A stretch of DNA of 64,000 nucleotides from DSVQ01 sp964484765 (lineage in GTDB: Bacteria > Planctomycetota > Planctomycetia > Planctomycetales > Planctomycetaceae). Position 1 is the stretch's first letter; every line of letters starts with the position of its first letter. The stretch lies in assembly GCA_964484765.1 (NCBI GenBank), contig CAZAGI010000042.1, positions 1 through 64,000 on the forward strand, given 5' to 3'. Position numbers and translations under genes: made by a program. Shown piece by piece: positions 42,824-52,522 of the stretch. The notes beneath the pieces were generated by a model that made no database searches, had not been told where the DNA came from, and saw nothing but the letters and a program-made list of their open reading frames with translations.

Positions 42824-43675
42824 TCATTTGTTCAATCGATCTCGCGCCGCCTTCGCTTCGTGAAGAAGCTGCTTCAATCGATCAGAATTTTCGTCGCGCA
42901 GCGCCGCGGCAAACCCGGCGAGATGCTGCTGCACCTGGTCGATCCCTGCGAGCACCGCATCGCGATTCATCGAAAGAATCCCCGTCCACAAGTCCGGCGG
43001 TCCGGCGGCAATGCGCGTCGTGCTGCGGAACCCGGTTCCCGTCAGCGGGCGATCGGCGTCCGGCAACGCGGCGGCAACCGCGGCCGCGACGATGTGCGGC
43101 ACATGACTGGTCCGCGCGAGGACCGCATCATGATCGGCGGGCGTCATGGTCACGATGCGCATCCCGAGCGCTTCCCAGAAACGCTGCAACCGCGCGCGCT
43201 GATCCGTCGTGTGATGGGGCAGGGGGGTGAGGACGCACGTGCGGTTGACGAACAAATCCGCATCTGCGTGTTCAAACCCCGAGAGTTCTTTCCCGGCGAT
43301 CGGATGCGCCCCAAGAAACGCAGAGATCTCGGCGAGTGGTTCGCATAGCGCCTGCTTCACACTGCCGGCATCGGTGACAAGAGCGTTCGGCGAAAGACGC
43401 GGTGCGACTTGACGCACTCCCGCGACGATTTCTTCCACCGGCGTACAGAAGATCATGAGCGTGGCGTGACGGGCAGCATCAGCCAAATCCGTCGTGACGT
43501 CATCGACCAGAGCCGCCTCCAAAACAGCAGACAGCCGTTGAGGATTGCGACCGACACCGATCACGCGCCGGGCAACGCGGCGCTGGCGCGCGGCCGCGGC
43601 GATCGATCCGCCGATCAGACCCACGCCGACGATGACCAGCGTCTCTTCCAGAGGGGCAGCAAAAGGAACATTCAT
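42824..43675 (-). CDS. tyrA: Prephenate dehydrogenase
   Basis: 283 residues. N-terminal NAD-binding GVGLIGGSIAAAAR, then GVGRNPQRLSAV, FCTPVEEIV and VTDAGSVKQAL. The catalytic His region HPIAGKELSGFEHADADLF and the C-terminal FRSTTRIAAGPPDLWTGI are typical of the TyrA dehydrogenase without chorismate mutase or ACT domain. It makes hydroxyphenylpyruvate (or from arogenate, tyrosine) with NAD. It is upstream of purL on the same strand, separated by a 120-base gap with a hairpin and the repeat-like leader. Confidence 0.9.
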   Translation of the reverse strand: MNVPFAAPLEETLVIVGVGLIGGSIAAAARQRRVARRVIGVGRNPQRLSAVLEAALVDDVTTDLADAARHATLMIFCTPVEEIVAGVRQVAPRLSPNALVTDAGSVKQALCEPLAEISAFLGAHPIAGKELSGFEHADADLFVNRTCVLTPLPHHTTDQRARLQRFWEALGMRIVTMTPADHDAVLARTSHVPHIVAAAVAAALPDADRPLTGTGFRSTTRIAAGPPDLWTGILSMNRDAVLAGIDQVQQHLAGFAAALRDENSDRLKQLLHEAKAARDRLNK

Positions 43676-43735
43676 GACCGCGGCAGTATAGCAAACCGCG
43701 GTCGAGATCGCGCCGATGACGATTTAAGGAAAACG

Positions 43736-43803
43736 CAGCCCGGAGCGCGAGCGACGGCATTCATCACCGCATCACTCGCCTCCGTCGCTTGCGCTCCGGG
43801 CTG
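43736..43803. repeat. Long palindrome between tyrA and the DUF1501 gene
   Basis: Arms CAGCCCGGAGCGCGAGCGACGG (43736-43757) and the complement CCGTCGCTTGCGCTCCGGGCTG (43782-43803) match at 21 of 22 positions, with a 24-base loop. A half-site of the same family occurs at about 1123-1145 between the first DUF1501 and PSD1 genes. Confidence 0.75.
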
Positions 43804-43817
43804 GGACGACGGATTGA

Positions 43818-45074
43818 TTATGCGAGCAACCGTTCCACTTTTTTGCCATCGCTGAGTTTCAGCGGACGGCCGATGGGAGTGATGACTTCCTTTTCGTAGT
43901 CGACCCCGAGGGTCTGTAACACGGTGGCATACAGATCGGCGACACCGATGGGGTCGGTCGGCGCGGTCTTTTCGCCGGTCGGATCGGTGGCGCCGATGAC
44001 TTGGCCGCTCTTGATGCCGCCGCCGCCGAGGAGGCACGAGAAGCCGGTGGGCCAATGGTCGCGACCTTGCAGCGGGTTGATCTTCGGAGTGCGTCCGAAT
44101 TCCCCAATGACGAGAATCACCGTCGAGTCCAGCAGATCGCGCTCGGCGAGTTCCTTGATGAACATCGACAACGCGGGGTCGAGAATCGCGGCGCGGAGTG
44201 TATGCCCGGTGAAGTTATCGGCATGCGTGTCGAAACCGCCCTGGGAGACTTCAATGGAGCGGACGCCCGTTTCCAGCAATCGCCGGGCGAGCAGGCACCC
44301 TTTGCCGAACGGTGTGTCGCCATAAGCCGCTTTCACGGCCGCGGGTTCCTCCGTCAACGAGAACGCTTTGAGTTGATCGGTTTTCATCATCCGCAGCGCT
44401 GCGTCAATGGTGTGTTGATGCAGCGTCTGTTCCAGACGTCTGGACCGCCCCTTGCTGAAAGAATCGGAGACCACCTTCAGACCTTCCAGGCGGCGTTCAT
44501 GGCGCGGCTTCTCGACATGTGGTTCCAGGTTGGCCCCGGTTTCACCGGCGGCATGGATGCGGTAGGGATCGTATTGATCGCCGTAGTAGCCGCCGCGGCC
44601 GGGGAATTCGATATCGCCGATGGCCACATAGTGCGGGATATCAACGCCGGGCGAGGGCAGTTCCTTCGACACGATGGCCCCGATTGCCGGGTGAATCACC
44701 GTCGGATCGGGCCGGTAACCGGTCTTGAGGTGATACGCACCGCGTTCGTGATCCCCTTCTTTGGACACCATCGAACGGATGATCGACAGCCGATGAATCT
44801 GCTCGGCGAGCAACGGAAACCCTTCGGCAATCTGGATGCCGGGGATCGAACAATTGATCGCTTTGGTCGGCCCGCCGATCGCCGTGCCAGGATGTGGATC
44901 CCATGTTTCGAGCTGACTGGGGCCGCCGCCGAGCCAAAACGTGACGATCGATTTCCCGCGATCAGGCCCGCGTTTTTCCGCTGCGCGCCCAACGAGCGGA
45001 GTCCCCGAAAACCATAACCCGGCGGCTGCTGCCGCGCGGAGAAAATCACGTCGGTCAAAGGCCTGGTTGAACAT
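43818..45074 (-). CDS. DUF1501 family protein, Tat-exported
   Basis: 418 residues, complete. N-terminal MFNQAFDRRDFLRAAAAAGLWFSG is a clear twin-arginine signal (RRDFLR). Family motifs: VTFWLGGGPSQLETWDPHPG, RSIEVSQGGFDTHADNFTGH and VIGEFGRTPKINPLQGRDHWP. Metal-binding-type Asp/His positions of the sulfatase/phosphatase-like fold are kept. It is downstream of a DUF1549/DUF1553 gene on the same strand, with a 22-bp palindrome between them. Function unknown; see the first pair at the start of the window. Confidence 0.92.
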   Translation of the reverse strand: MFNQAFDRRDFLRAAAAAGLWFSGTPLVGRAAEKRGPDRGKSIVTFWLGGGPSQLETWDPHPGTAIGGPTKAINCSIPGIQIAEGFPLLAEQIHRLSIIRSMVSKEGDHERGAYHLKTGYRPDPTVIHPAIGAIVSKELPSPGVDIPHYVAIGDIEFPGRGGYYGDQYDPYRIHAAGETGANLEPHVEKPRHERRLEGLKVVSDSFSKGRSRRLEQTLHQHTIDAALRMMKTDQLKAFSLTEEPAAVKAAYGDTPFGKGCLLARRLLETGVRSIEVSQGGFDTHADNFTGHTLRAAILDPALSMFIKELAERDLLDSTVILVIGEFGRTPKINPLQGRDHWPTGFSCLLGGGGIKSGQVIGATDPTGEKTAPTDPIGVADLYATVLQTLGVDYEKEVITPIGRPLKLSDGKKVERLLA

Positions 45075-45098
45075 GATGTGCTCTCATTTCTTCTGAGC

Positions 45099-45166
45099 GG
45101 CGCGGCGCTAGCCGCCGGTGAATTCTTCTTCTTTGATCGAAAGACACCGGCGGCTAGCGCCGTGCC
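45099..45166. repeat. Long palindrome between the DUF1501 and DUF1549 genes
   Basis: Arms GGCGCGGCGCTAGCCGCCGGTG (45099-45120) and CACCGGCGGCTAGCGCCGTGCC (45145-45166) match at 21 of 22 positions, with a 24-base loop. The arm and loop lengths are the same as in the palindrome at 43736, but the arm sequence is different. Confidence 0.75.
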
Positions 45167-45176
45167 ACTCGCGAAA

Positions 45177-46808
45177 TCAATGGTTCCAGCAGAACTCGGG
45201 GGAGTTGAGCAGTGTCCAGTACACGTCTTCCACCATCAGCGCCCGGTTCACCTTCCCGTTTTCTTCACCCGCTTTGAGAAAGAAAACGATCTCCGCCGGG
45301 GAAGGGCGACGGCTGAAACAGCACAGGTAGGCGATCTCAATGGCGGCTTCGTGGCTGGGAGCCATGCCGGCGATCCGTCCCGAGGCATTAGCCGGGTTCG
45401 TTTGGGCCACATCGCGGGCAAACTCGCCGTTCATGCGGAGCAACGCCTGTGGAATGGTTCCAGACCGGTCTTCGAGTTCCGCTTCGCCGAGATCGCCGTA
45501 ATCCCGCACAAAATCCTGTTGACGGAAAAACTTGATGACCCGCGTCAACAGATGGGAATTCTGGTCGATCGTTTTGATAGACGACGATTGCAGCATCGCC
45601 CCGATCATCTGTTCCGGACGCAACCGCACCAGCGGAAAGACCGCCCAGTTGGCGTCGACGACGTCGCTGCCTTCGCCGGTCTCATAAGCTGGATGCTGAG
45701 ACGACAGCCGGAACGGACGCGCAGCCGTGATCACGAACACGAGGCGTTTGAGGTCGTAATCATGCTCGCGAAAATCGGCACCAAGGATGTCGAGCAGGTC
45801 GAGTGGAGCCTGTGGATCGTTCGGCGGATTCGGCAGATCATCTACCGGCGTCATCCATGGCTTGCCGAAGACCATGCCCCACACACGATTGACAATCGCC
45901 CGTTCAAACCGGCGGTTGTCGCGATGCGTGACCCACGTTGCCAGTTTCTCCCGCACGGTTCCGTCTTCCGGCCACCATTCCTTGCCGAAGGGGACTGCGG
46001 GTTCCACAAGCTGCTTCTTGAGTGTCTGGCGGTCTTCGACTTCGTAGGTCCGTTTCAGATCATCCTCGACGCCGACCGCTGAGATTTTCACTTGCCCAAA
46101 ACACGCGGCGAGGCCTTGGAATTCGTGCTGCTTCCAATCGGCGAACGGATGATTGTGGCACTGAGCGCAGTCGATCCGCTGGCCGAGAAACGCGCGCACG
46201 GTTCGACCAGCCAGCTTGTTGACATCCAGGACATCATCGGCATAGGCCTGGGTGACGTAATTCGTCGACGGAACTCCCGTCCAGAGTCCATCGGAGTCGA
46301 TCATCTCCCGCACGAGTTCGTCGAAGCGGCGATTTTCATGCAGACTGTCGGCGAGCCATTCCGTGAAGCGGTCGCGCCGGAAGATAATAAACTGACCGCC
46401 TTCGGCTCCGATGAACCCGCGCGCCAATCGTGCGGCGAAGTAATCAGCGAACCGCCGATCATTCACGAGTTGAATCGTCCAGCGTTCGAGGCGCTGCGGT
46501 TCACCGTCGGCTTCAAACCGCCGGACTTCTTCCAATGAAGGAACGGTGCCGTGCAAGGCGAGGGAAAGCCGGCGCAAGACCGTGAGTTCATCGGCGGGCA
46601 ACGCGGCATGGAGTTGCTGCGATTGCCAGCGATCGGCGAAAAACTGATTCACCCCGGCCACGGTTCCGAGGGCGTTGGCGAGTTCGGTATCCTGCGGCAT
46701 CGGCGGAATCGGATGTTTCGGGCTGGTCGCCGCCCCCATCACCAGGATTACTAACCCCGCGGCGACCGCAAGCGGCGCCATCAGCAAACTCAAACGGGCT
46801 TGACGCAT
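45177..46808 (-). CDS. DUF1549/DUF1553 protein (PSD1-type), without N-terminal cytochrome domain
   Basis: 543 residues from ATG 46808; GGGAG lies upstream and a signal/membrane segment follows (LSLLMAPLAVAAGLVILVMGAA). DUF1549 covers about residues 60-260 (VLRRLSLALHGTVPSLEEVRRF) and carries CAQCHNHPFADW. DUF1553 covers about 290-530 (RRFERAIVNRVWGMVFG, LLNSPEFCWNH). It lacks the N-terminal CxxCH domain present in the first PSD1 protein, so it has a single haem-type motif. A longer start at 46928 has no signal peptide at its N-terminus. Pairs with the downstream DUF1501 gene. Confidence 0.88.
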   Translation of the reverse strand: MRQARLSLLMAPLAVAAGLVILVMGAATSPKHPIPPMPQDTELANALGTVAGVNQFFADRWQSQQLHAALPADELTVLRRLSLALHGTVPSLEEVRRFEADGEPQRLERWTIQLVNDRRFADYFAARLARGFIGAEGGQFIIFRRDRFTEWLADSLHENRRFDELVREMIDSDGLWTGVPSTNYVTQAYADDVLDVNKLAGRTVRAFLGQRIDCAQCHNHPFADWKQHEFQGLAACFGQVKISAVGVEDDLKRTYEVEDRQTLKKQLVEPAVPFGKEWWPEDGTVREKLATWVTHRDNRRFERAIVNRVWGMVFGKPWMTPVDDLPNPPNDPQAPLDLLDILGADFREHDYDLKRLVFVITAARPFRLSSQHPAYETGEGSDVVDANWAVFPLVRLRPEQMIGAMLQSSSIKTIDQNSHLLTRVIKFFRQQDFVRDYGDLGEAELEDRSGTIPQALLRMNGEFARDVAQTNPANASGRIAGMAPSHEAAIEIAYLCCFSRRPSPAEIVFFLKAGEENGKVNRALMVEDVYWTLLNSPEFCWNH

Positions 46809-46967
46809 CAGAAGGCTCCCCGAACAGGTCCATCTCTGGATGATACTCGATCTTTTTCGACTCCGTTTCAGGAAAAGCGTGCAACCAACCCAGCGAGAGC
46901 CGAGTATTCTGGACAAAGCCCGTCGCAATGACGCGCTGGGCCAAGCAGGGCAGGGGAGACTGCGCGG

Positions 46968-48227
46968 ATGTCAACTATGACGCCGACACCGCCGGAACGA
47001 GCGCGGCTGCCGATGGCGTATCGCGGCGGTGAGTCGTCCGCGGAGCCGGTCGAGATCGCGCTCGTGGTCACCGAGTTCGCGCCGGAAGATCAGTACTATG
47101 CGTTCGATCGGCTGCCGCCGTTTCCGGTTCCCTGGCGACATACGCTGAAGTGCATCGGGTGGATCACGTCGCTGCTGTTTGGCATGGTCAGTCTCGTGGT
47201 ATTGCTGGCGGTCCTGGCAGCGATCCCGATTCTTAACATTCTTGCGCTGGGTTACCTGCTGGAAGCCGAAGGGCGGGTCGCCCGCACGGGCAAGTTTCGG
47301 TATGCCTTTCCGCTGCTGCCGCTCGCGCCGCGCTTTGGGGCGATTACCCTGGGGGTGTGGCTGTGGCTGTTCCTCGTGCGAATTGTCGCTGATGCAGCGC
47401 AAGACGCGCGGATCATTGCGCCGGGTTCACCCGCCGCCGTGGGTTGGCAGGTTGTGTTGTCGATTGTTTCCGTCGGTGTCGCCGTGCATCTTGTGCTGGC
47501 GATTGCCCGTGGCGGCGGTTTCTGGTGCTTCTTTCGGCCGCTGAAAAACCTGCTGTGGCTGATGGCGGCCTTGCGACGCGGGGACTACTTTCCCCGCGCG
47601 GAAGCCGCTGTGCGCGAGTTCATCGCGGCCCTGCGCATTCCGCATCACTTCTGGTTAGGACTGCGCGGTTTTATCGGCACATTTTTGTGGCTCGCACCAC
47701 CGACGGCGATCTTCGCTGCGTTAACGGATACGTCGAAACCGGGGCAGGTGCTGCTCACCCTCTTCGGCGGTGTGCTGCTGATTCCCGTTTTGTGCTGGGT
47801 GCCGTTTCTGCAAGCGCACTTTGCCGCCGAAAACCGCATGGGGGCTTTTTTGGCGGTCCGCAAGGTGCGGGAACTCTACCGCCGAGCCTCGATTCGCTGT
47901 TTCCTGGCGGTGATTGTGATGTACGCGTTGGCGTTGCCGATGTACCTTTTCAAAATTGCAGCGCCGCCTCGGGATGCGTTGTGGTTCGAGACGATGATTT
48001 TCATCGCCACGATTTACCCCGCGAAGATTTTTGTCGGCTGGAGCTACGCCCGTGCGCAACGATGTGAAGCGCGCCAATGGTTCTTTTTGCGGTGGCCGCT
48101 CTGGATCGTGCTCGCTGCCGCGCTGGCGTTTTACCTGTTCTTGCTGTTCTTCACACCGGCGATTGGTGCGTTTGGACGCCGTGTGTTGTTCGATCACCCG
48201 GCGTTGTTGCTCCCGACACCGTTCTGA
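46968..48227 (+). CDS. Polytopic membrane protein (DUF4013-like)
   Basis: 419 residues. About eight membrane segments, for example ITSLLFGMVSLVVLLAVLAAIPILN, VLSIVSVGVAVHLVLAIA and LAAALAFYLFLLFF. GYLLEAEGRVARTGK near residue 100 and AAENRMGAFLAVRKVRELYRR near residue 290 resemble the DUF4013-type fold, which is of unknown function. Divergent from the DUF1549 gene with about 160 bases between starts. Two adjacent hairpins follow its stop. Confidence 0.8.
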   Translation: MSTMTPTPPERARLPMAYRGGESSAEPVEIALVVTEFAPEDQYYAFDRLPPFPVPWRHTLKCIGWITSLLFGMVSLVVLLAVLAAIPILNILALGYLLEAEGRVARTGKFRYAFPLLPLAPRFGAITLGVWLWLFLVRIVADAAQDARIIAPGSPAAVGWQVVLSIVSVGVAVHLVLAIARGGGFWCFFRPLKNLLWLMAALRRGDYFPRAEAAVREFIAALRIPHHFWLGLRGFIGTFLWLAPPTAIFAALTDTSKPGQVLLTLFGGVLLIPVLCWVPFLQAHFAAENRMGAFLAVRKVRELYRRASIRCFLAVIVMYALALPMYLFKIAAPPRDALWFETMIFIATIYPAKIFVGWSYARAQRCEARQWFFLRWPLWIVLAAALAFYLFLLFFTPAIGAFGRRVLFDHPALLLPTPF

Positions 48228-48232
48228 GCAAC

Positions 48233-48264
48233 GAAGCCCGGCATTTTCCTCAATGCCGGGCTTC
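48233..48264 (+). terminator. Hairpin after the membrane protein gene
   Basis: GAAGCCCGGCATT, 6-base loop, AATGCCGGGCTTC: a perfect 13-bp stem, starting five bases after the stop at 48227, followed by TGACTTTTG. Likely transcription terminator. Confidence 0.75.
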
Positions 48265-48294
48265 TGACTTTTGATTCAATGCTGATGCAATGCA

Positions 48295-48326
48295 GACGCC
48301 GGGCATCTCGGAAGATGCCCGGCGTC
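48295..48326 (-). terminator. Hairpin after the large secreted protein gene
   Basis: GACGCCGGGCATCT, loop CGGA, AGATGCCCGGCGTC: a perfect 14-bp stem ending six bases from the convergent gene's stop at 48332. No strong T-run, so an intergenic palindrome is an alternative. Confidence 0.65.
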
Positions 48327-48331
48327 GTTGG

Positions 48332-51300
48332 TTACGGAACCGCTTTGAGCGCGACCGGCGAGTCGCCGATGAGGGAACTGCCGTTGCTCGTCACGCGCAG
48401 CTTCACATTCGGCACGGCAGTTTCGGCTTCAACTTTCGGCGTCATCACCACCAGCTTGAATTCATCCTGTTCACCGGGGACTTCCACCGGTTTCACTGTG
48501 TAACCGGCGGGAAGACCGTCGAGCGAGACCGTGACCGGCTGTGTAAAACCAACCGTGCGATTCAACTTGCCAACGACTGTGTGTTCGACGGCGCTCTTGG
48601 CAGCCAGCGTTGGTGCGTCGAGCGTTGGTGCCAACGCAATTTGCACGTCCACGCGAAAGGGCTGCGAAACCGCGCGGGCTGTCACCCGTTCGGAATACGC
48701 ATGGGCCACAGATTCCGCGACCAGTGCCATCTGCACCGTCTTCTCCGCAACATCCAGCGGCACCTGAAGGCTGACCGTTGGTTCCGCCACGTCCGCTTCG
48801 GTCATCTGTCCGGGAGCAACGGCGATCAAGGGCAGGTCGGGGGATTGTGGATTTCCCGGTTGACTCTTCCGTGTCGGTTCGGTGGATCGCAGCGTCCAAC
48901 GCACGGGTTGGCCTTGACTCGCTTTGCCCTCTGCTCGTGTGAGTTGCACCGGGATCGTGATCGTCGAACCCCGATACAGGACGGTCGGAATCGATTTCAA
49001 TTCCAACCCGAGTCCCTGGGCTGGCAAGGGACCGATCGCCAGCGCATCGGCATAAAGCGGTGACAGCCCTTCGCCCGGAAGGATGGCCGCATGTTCGACC
49101 GGTGGAGTCGCGGCGGTCGCCGTTCCGATGATTTTGACCAGCGGCGTTGTGGCCGTACTCGGTTTGGTGCGGCGCATGCGGACGAACAATCGGCCGGCGA
49201 TTTTCTCTGCGACCGCGGGCGGATCGAGCGCGAGGCTGTCGTCGCCGCTGATCCGTAAGGCAATCGGTCCGTTGTAGCCGCTGCGCGTGACATTCAACTC
49301 GATGAGGTTGGAACCGTTTTCCGCAACGTCGACCGTGCTGGTGTTGACCCGCAGCGAGAATTCCTGGCGACCACCGGGGATCACTTCAATGCGGTAGACA
49401 TTTCGCGGATCACCTGTGTGGAGCAGATCCCGCACACGGAGTTGCACGGCGGTCACTCCCGCCGGTGCAGTCCAGTCCAGAATCGGGTCGGACGTTTGCG
49501 GTTGATCGGAGGTCGCGGCGAGGATTTGACCTCCCGGTTCCGACAGCACAGAAAGCTCGCCATTGAGCGGGGACTGCAACGAATCGGTTTGCAAAACGAA
49601 TCGATACGCTTTCCCGGCAGCAACCGGCAAGACATAACGATCCGTTTCGCCTTTTGCGGACAATCGGCCGTTGATGCCCAGCGGCGTCTGGGGGTCGGTC
49701 CCCAGCGGATCAGGCACGGTTTGTGGCGATGTGCCGTGCTCCAGAACTTCCTTTCCCCCTCCCAGACGCACAAACGGCCACGGTCCGACGGCACCGCTCG
49801 CGTCCGGCAGTTTCAGTAATCCGACAGTTGTATCGGGGGCCATCGGACTCGGCGCTTCCCATTTCGTTCCTGCTTCAAAGCCCGTGCCGATCGGTTCCAC
49901 GGCAACATTTCCGGTAGCGGCGGCGACAGCGGGGAAGGGGAGATCGATCAGTCGCAGATCACCCAGTTTCAACCGGAACGGCGTTCCTCCGGGTGCGCGA
50001 TAGGCCAAGTCGTGGAGTTCCACGTAATACAATCCGTCAGTGGGCAGATGGAGTTCAATCCGGGCGTCACCGCGCAAGGTCGACTGTCCCCAGCGAATCT
50101 GCAGGGGAGTGCCGGTCGCTGTTTTCAATTCGAGGACCGGGCTAGCTTGGCCGCCGAGCCGTCGGGATTCGAGATCGGCAACGATGCGCTGACCTTTCCG
50201 GCCCCGGAAATACGTCCGCAGTTCCTGACCGCCATTGAGCGTGCCGTAATACGCCGCCGGAAGTTCAGCGGGTTTATCCGCAGTCGCGGTTTGATATGGC
50301 TTGTGCGACAGGACATCGACTGCGAACGGCCGCGCGGCACTCAAGCCTTGCTCTGTTCGCACCCACAACGGATAGGTTGCCGGCAGCACATCGGCTGCGA
50401 CGGTGACCTTCGCCGTGATGCGGTCTGCAGTGGGGGGGCCAGCAAGTTCGAACGTCACACCAGGAATCGGCACCTGGATGACCGATGTCGGCGAAAAATT
50501 CTTGCCGACGATGACCAGATCGGTGGTGGTCCCGCGCTGCAAACCGGGCGGATCGATCGCCGCGATTTCCGGGACGGCCGTCGGCAATGGTTGATCTTCC
50601 TGCATCTTCTGTTCGGCATCAGCTCCCGCCACTTCTTTGAACAGCTTGGCGACTTCTTCCGCACTGAATGCCTGCTGAAAGATATTGAATTCATCGACAA
50701 CGCCGTCGAAGTATTCGATCGAGGCTTCACTCCGACCGATCGTCACCGGAAGGTTGTTGACAAGGCTGGCGACTTGCACATCGAGCGACCACGCTTCAGT
50801 TCCCTGCACAAAGCCGTTGGTGGCGTTGCGCGGCGTCAACGGCTTGCCGTTCGCGAAGAGTTGCATCCGGACGTCATCGGCGTCGGTGTCGGCATCGTTA
50901 CCGGGGGCATCCGCCACTTGCCAGGTCGCCGTGAGATACACCAGTTTGCGGTAGGGCAGGGCTTCTTTCGCACTGAATTGTGCGACGCGGTAACCGGTGC
51001 CGTCATTGAAATATAACTGCACGAAGTCACTCTGAGTGACAAAATTGATGCCGTAATTCGTCAGCGACTTTCCGTCCTGGGCGCCGCGCTTGGCGAAGAG
51101 TCCATGCACCGCGGTATCGGTCGGGGCGTGCAGATTCACGCAAAACAGCGCGACTGTCGTGCCTGTCGGACAATCGACATCCGATGCATCGGCGATCTCG
51201 ACGTAGTGCTGCTGTGCTGCGCTCAATTGCAGCGCGCGCTTGCCGCGCTGATTCCAGAATGGACTGGGCACGCGAGTGGGGTTATTGACCAGCGCTCCCG

Positions 51301-51460
51301 GATTCGGGGCTGCCCCGGCCGTGGCAGCATCGAGAGCGGGCCCCGATTCTTCGTCAAACGTGAAATCAACCGTGGCCCGCGATCGCAGGAGGGGAGCGTC
51401 TTGTGCCAATACCGGCGCGGTGCAGACAAACAGGGCAAACCAACTCCAGCAGCGAAGCAT
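48332..51460 (-). CDS. Large secreted protein: LamG-like, IPT/TIG-like and pre-peptidase-like domains
   Basis: 1042 residues. Signal peptide MLRCWSWFALFVCTAPVLAQ. A LamG/concanavalin-like domain lies at about 30-275 (FDFDEESG-type start, RALQLSAAQQHYVEI, YFDGVVDEFNIFQQAFSAEEV). An Ig/TIG-like segment follows (IDPPGLQRGTTTDLVIVGKNF), then two pre-peptidase C-terminal-like modules (GQELRTYFRGRKGQRIVADLES; GETDRYVLPVAAGKAYRFVLQ). Repeated Ig-like beta domains fill the C-terminus. No catalytic site found. Such proteins in planctomycetes are predicted to bind surfaces or polysaccharides. It stands alone on the minus strand. Confidence 0.82.
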   Translation of the reverse strand: MLRCWSWFALFVCTAPVLAQDAPLLRSRATVDFTFDEESGPALDAATAGAAPNPGALVNNPTRVPSPFWNQRGKRALQLSAAQQHYVEIADASDVDCPTGTTVALFCVNLHAPTDTAVHGLFAKRGAQDGKSLTNYGINFVTQSDFVQLYFNDGTGYRVAQFSAKEALPYRKLVYLTATWQVADAPGNDADTDADDVRMQLFANGKPLTPRNATNGFVQGTEAWSLDVQVASLVNNLPVTIGRSEASIEYFDGVVDEFNIFQQAFSAEEVAKLFKEVAGADAEQKMQEDQPLPTAVPEIAAIDPPGLQRGTTTDLVIVGKNFSPTSVIQVPIPGVTFELAGPPTADRITAKVTVAADVLPATYPLWVRTEQGLSAARPFAVDVLSHKPYQTATADKPAELPAAYYGTLNGGQELRTYFRGRKGQRIVADLESRRLGGQASPVLELKTATGTPLQIRWGQSTLRGDARIELHLPTDGLYYVELHDLAYRAPGGTPFRLKLGDLRLIDLPFPAVAAATGNVAVEPIGTGFEAGTKWEAPSPMAPDTTVGLLKLPDASGAVGPWPFVRLGGGKEVLEHGTSPQTVPDPLGTDPQTPLGINGRLSAKGETDRYVLPVAAGKAYRFVLQTDSLQSPLNGELSVLSEPGGQILAATSDQPQTSDPILDWTAPAGVTAVQLRVRDLLHTGDPRNVYRIEVIPGGRQEFSLRVNTSTVDVAENGSNLIELNVTRSGYNGPIALRISGDDSLALDPPAVAEKIAGRLFVRMRRTKPSTATTPLVKIIGTATAATPPVEHAAILPGEGLSPLYADALAIGPLPAQGLGLELKSIPTVLYRGSTITIPVQLTRAEGKASQGQPVRWTLRSTEPTRKSQPGNPQSPDLPLIAVAPGQMTEADVAEPTVSLQVPLDVAEKTVQMALVAESVAHAYSERVTARAVSQPFRVDVQIALAPTLDAPTLAAKSAVEHTVVGKLNRTVGFTQPVTVSLDGLPAGYTVKPVEVPGEQDEFKLVVMTPKVEAETAVPNVKLRVTSNGSSLIGDSPVALKAVP

Positions 51461-51561
51461 CGGCGAGCATCCTCAGGGCGGTTGAAATCAGTGGGTGTCG
51501 ATGCGTTGATTCTAGCGCCTGTACGAACCTGACGCGAGGGATCAAGGATCGTTCGGCCAGA

Positions 51562-52431
51562 TCAATACAGTGCCGTGCTCAATTTGCGGCGAAATTCGCT
51601 GGTGAGTTCCGACGCCGGGCCCAGCATGTCGAAGATCTTGAGCATGGTCGCTTTCGCATCGACGCCCGCCCCCAGTTTGTCCTTCTGGACCATTCCCAGC
51701 AGCAGTTCCAGCGCTTTACGGTGTTGCTGTGCCGCGGCGAGTGCATCGGCGTAGTGAATTTGCGCGCTGGTGTTGTTCGGCTCAGCCTCCGCCGCAAGCC
51801 GGGCTTGTTCCACGCCCCCGGTTTCCTGCGCCGACTGACGCACATCCAGCTCCGATTCGATGCGGGCACTGTCGGGGTCGAGGTCCACGTTCTTGCGCTT
51901 GAGTTCCTCCAGGACAGCCCGGCACTCATCGAACCGGTTTTGCAGCAGTAGAACCCGCGCAATCCGCGTGCGGATCATGTCGGCATCGGGTTCCAGTTGC
52001 AGCGCTTCACGATATTTCCCTTCTGCCGATCGCGGGTCGCTTTCTTCCAGCGCCGTTGCCTCCTGCAACAATAACTGAGCAGGGGAGGGCATCAGCGCAT
52101 CGATCCACTCGCGAATCTGAGCCTCGGGCAGTACCCCCATAAATTGATCGACCGGCTGACCATTCATGAAGGCGACGACAAAAGGAATGGACTGCACGCG
52201 AAACGCCGCGGCGAGTTGTTGTTCCTCGTCGGTGTTGACCTTTCCCAGCACAAACCGCCCGTTGTACTCGGCGGCGAGTTTCTCCAGCACCGGTGTGAGT
52301 TGCCGGCAAGGTCCGCACCACGGTGCCCACAGATCGAGCACCACGGGGACTTTCAGCGAGCGCTCGATCACGTCCTGTTGAAACTTCGCGGTGGTGATGT
52401 CGATGACGAACGGAGACGCCGACATGGTCAT
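51562..52431 (-). CDS. Thioredoxin-domain protein with TPR-like C-terminus (CnoX/YbbN-like)
   Basis: 289 residues from ATG 52431 (an ATG two codons later is equivalent). The thioredoxin domain (residues ~5-110) has an intact WCGPC at about 38-42 and cis-Pro in QSIPFVVAF. A TPR-rich C-terminal half follows (EGKYREALQLEPDADMIRTRIARVLLLQNRFDECRAVLEEL; AEAEPNNTSAQIHYADALAAAQQHRKALELL). This is the CnoX/YbbN layout, a holdase that protects substrates and cooperates with GroEL in other bacteria. No signal peptide, so cytoplasmic. Separated from its upstream neighbour by about 90 bases. Confidence 0.9.
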   Translation of the reverse strand: MTMSASPFVIDITTAKFQQDVIERSLKVPVVLDLWAPWCGPCRQLTPVLEKLAAEYNGRFVLGKVNTDEEQQLAAAFRVQSIPFVVAFMNGQPVDQFMGVLPEAQIREWIDALMPSPAQLLLQEATALEESDPRSAEGKYREALQLEPDADMIRTRIARVLLLQNRFDECRAVLEELKRKNVDLDPDSARIESELDVRQSAQETGGVEQARLAAEAEPNNTSAQIHYADALAAAQQHRKALELLLGMVQKDKLGAGVDAKATMLKIFDMLGPASELTSEFRRKLSTALY

Positions 52432-52522
52432 GATCCGAAAAAGGCCGCCCAATGAGCGAAACAAAAGAGGTTGTATCGAGGCGATGACTCAGCAGAGTTT
52501 CGCGGTCGGCAAACGGAGATCG

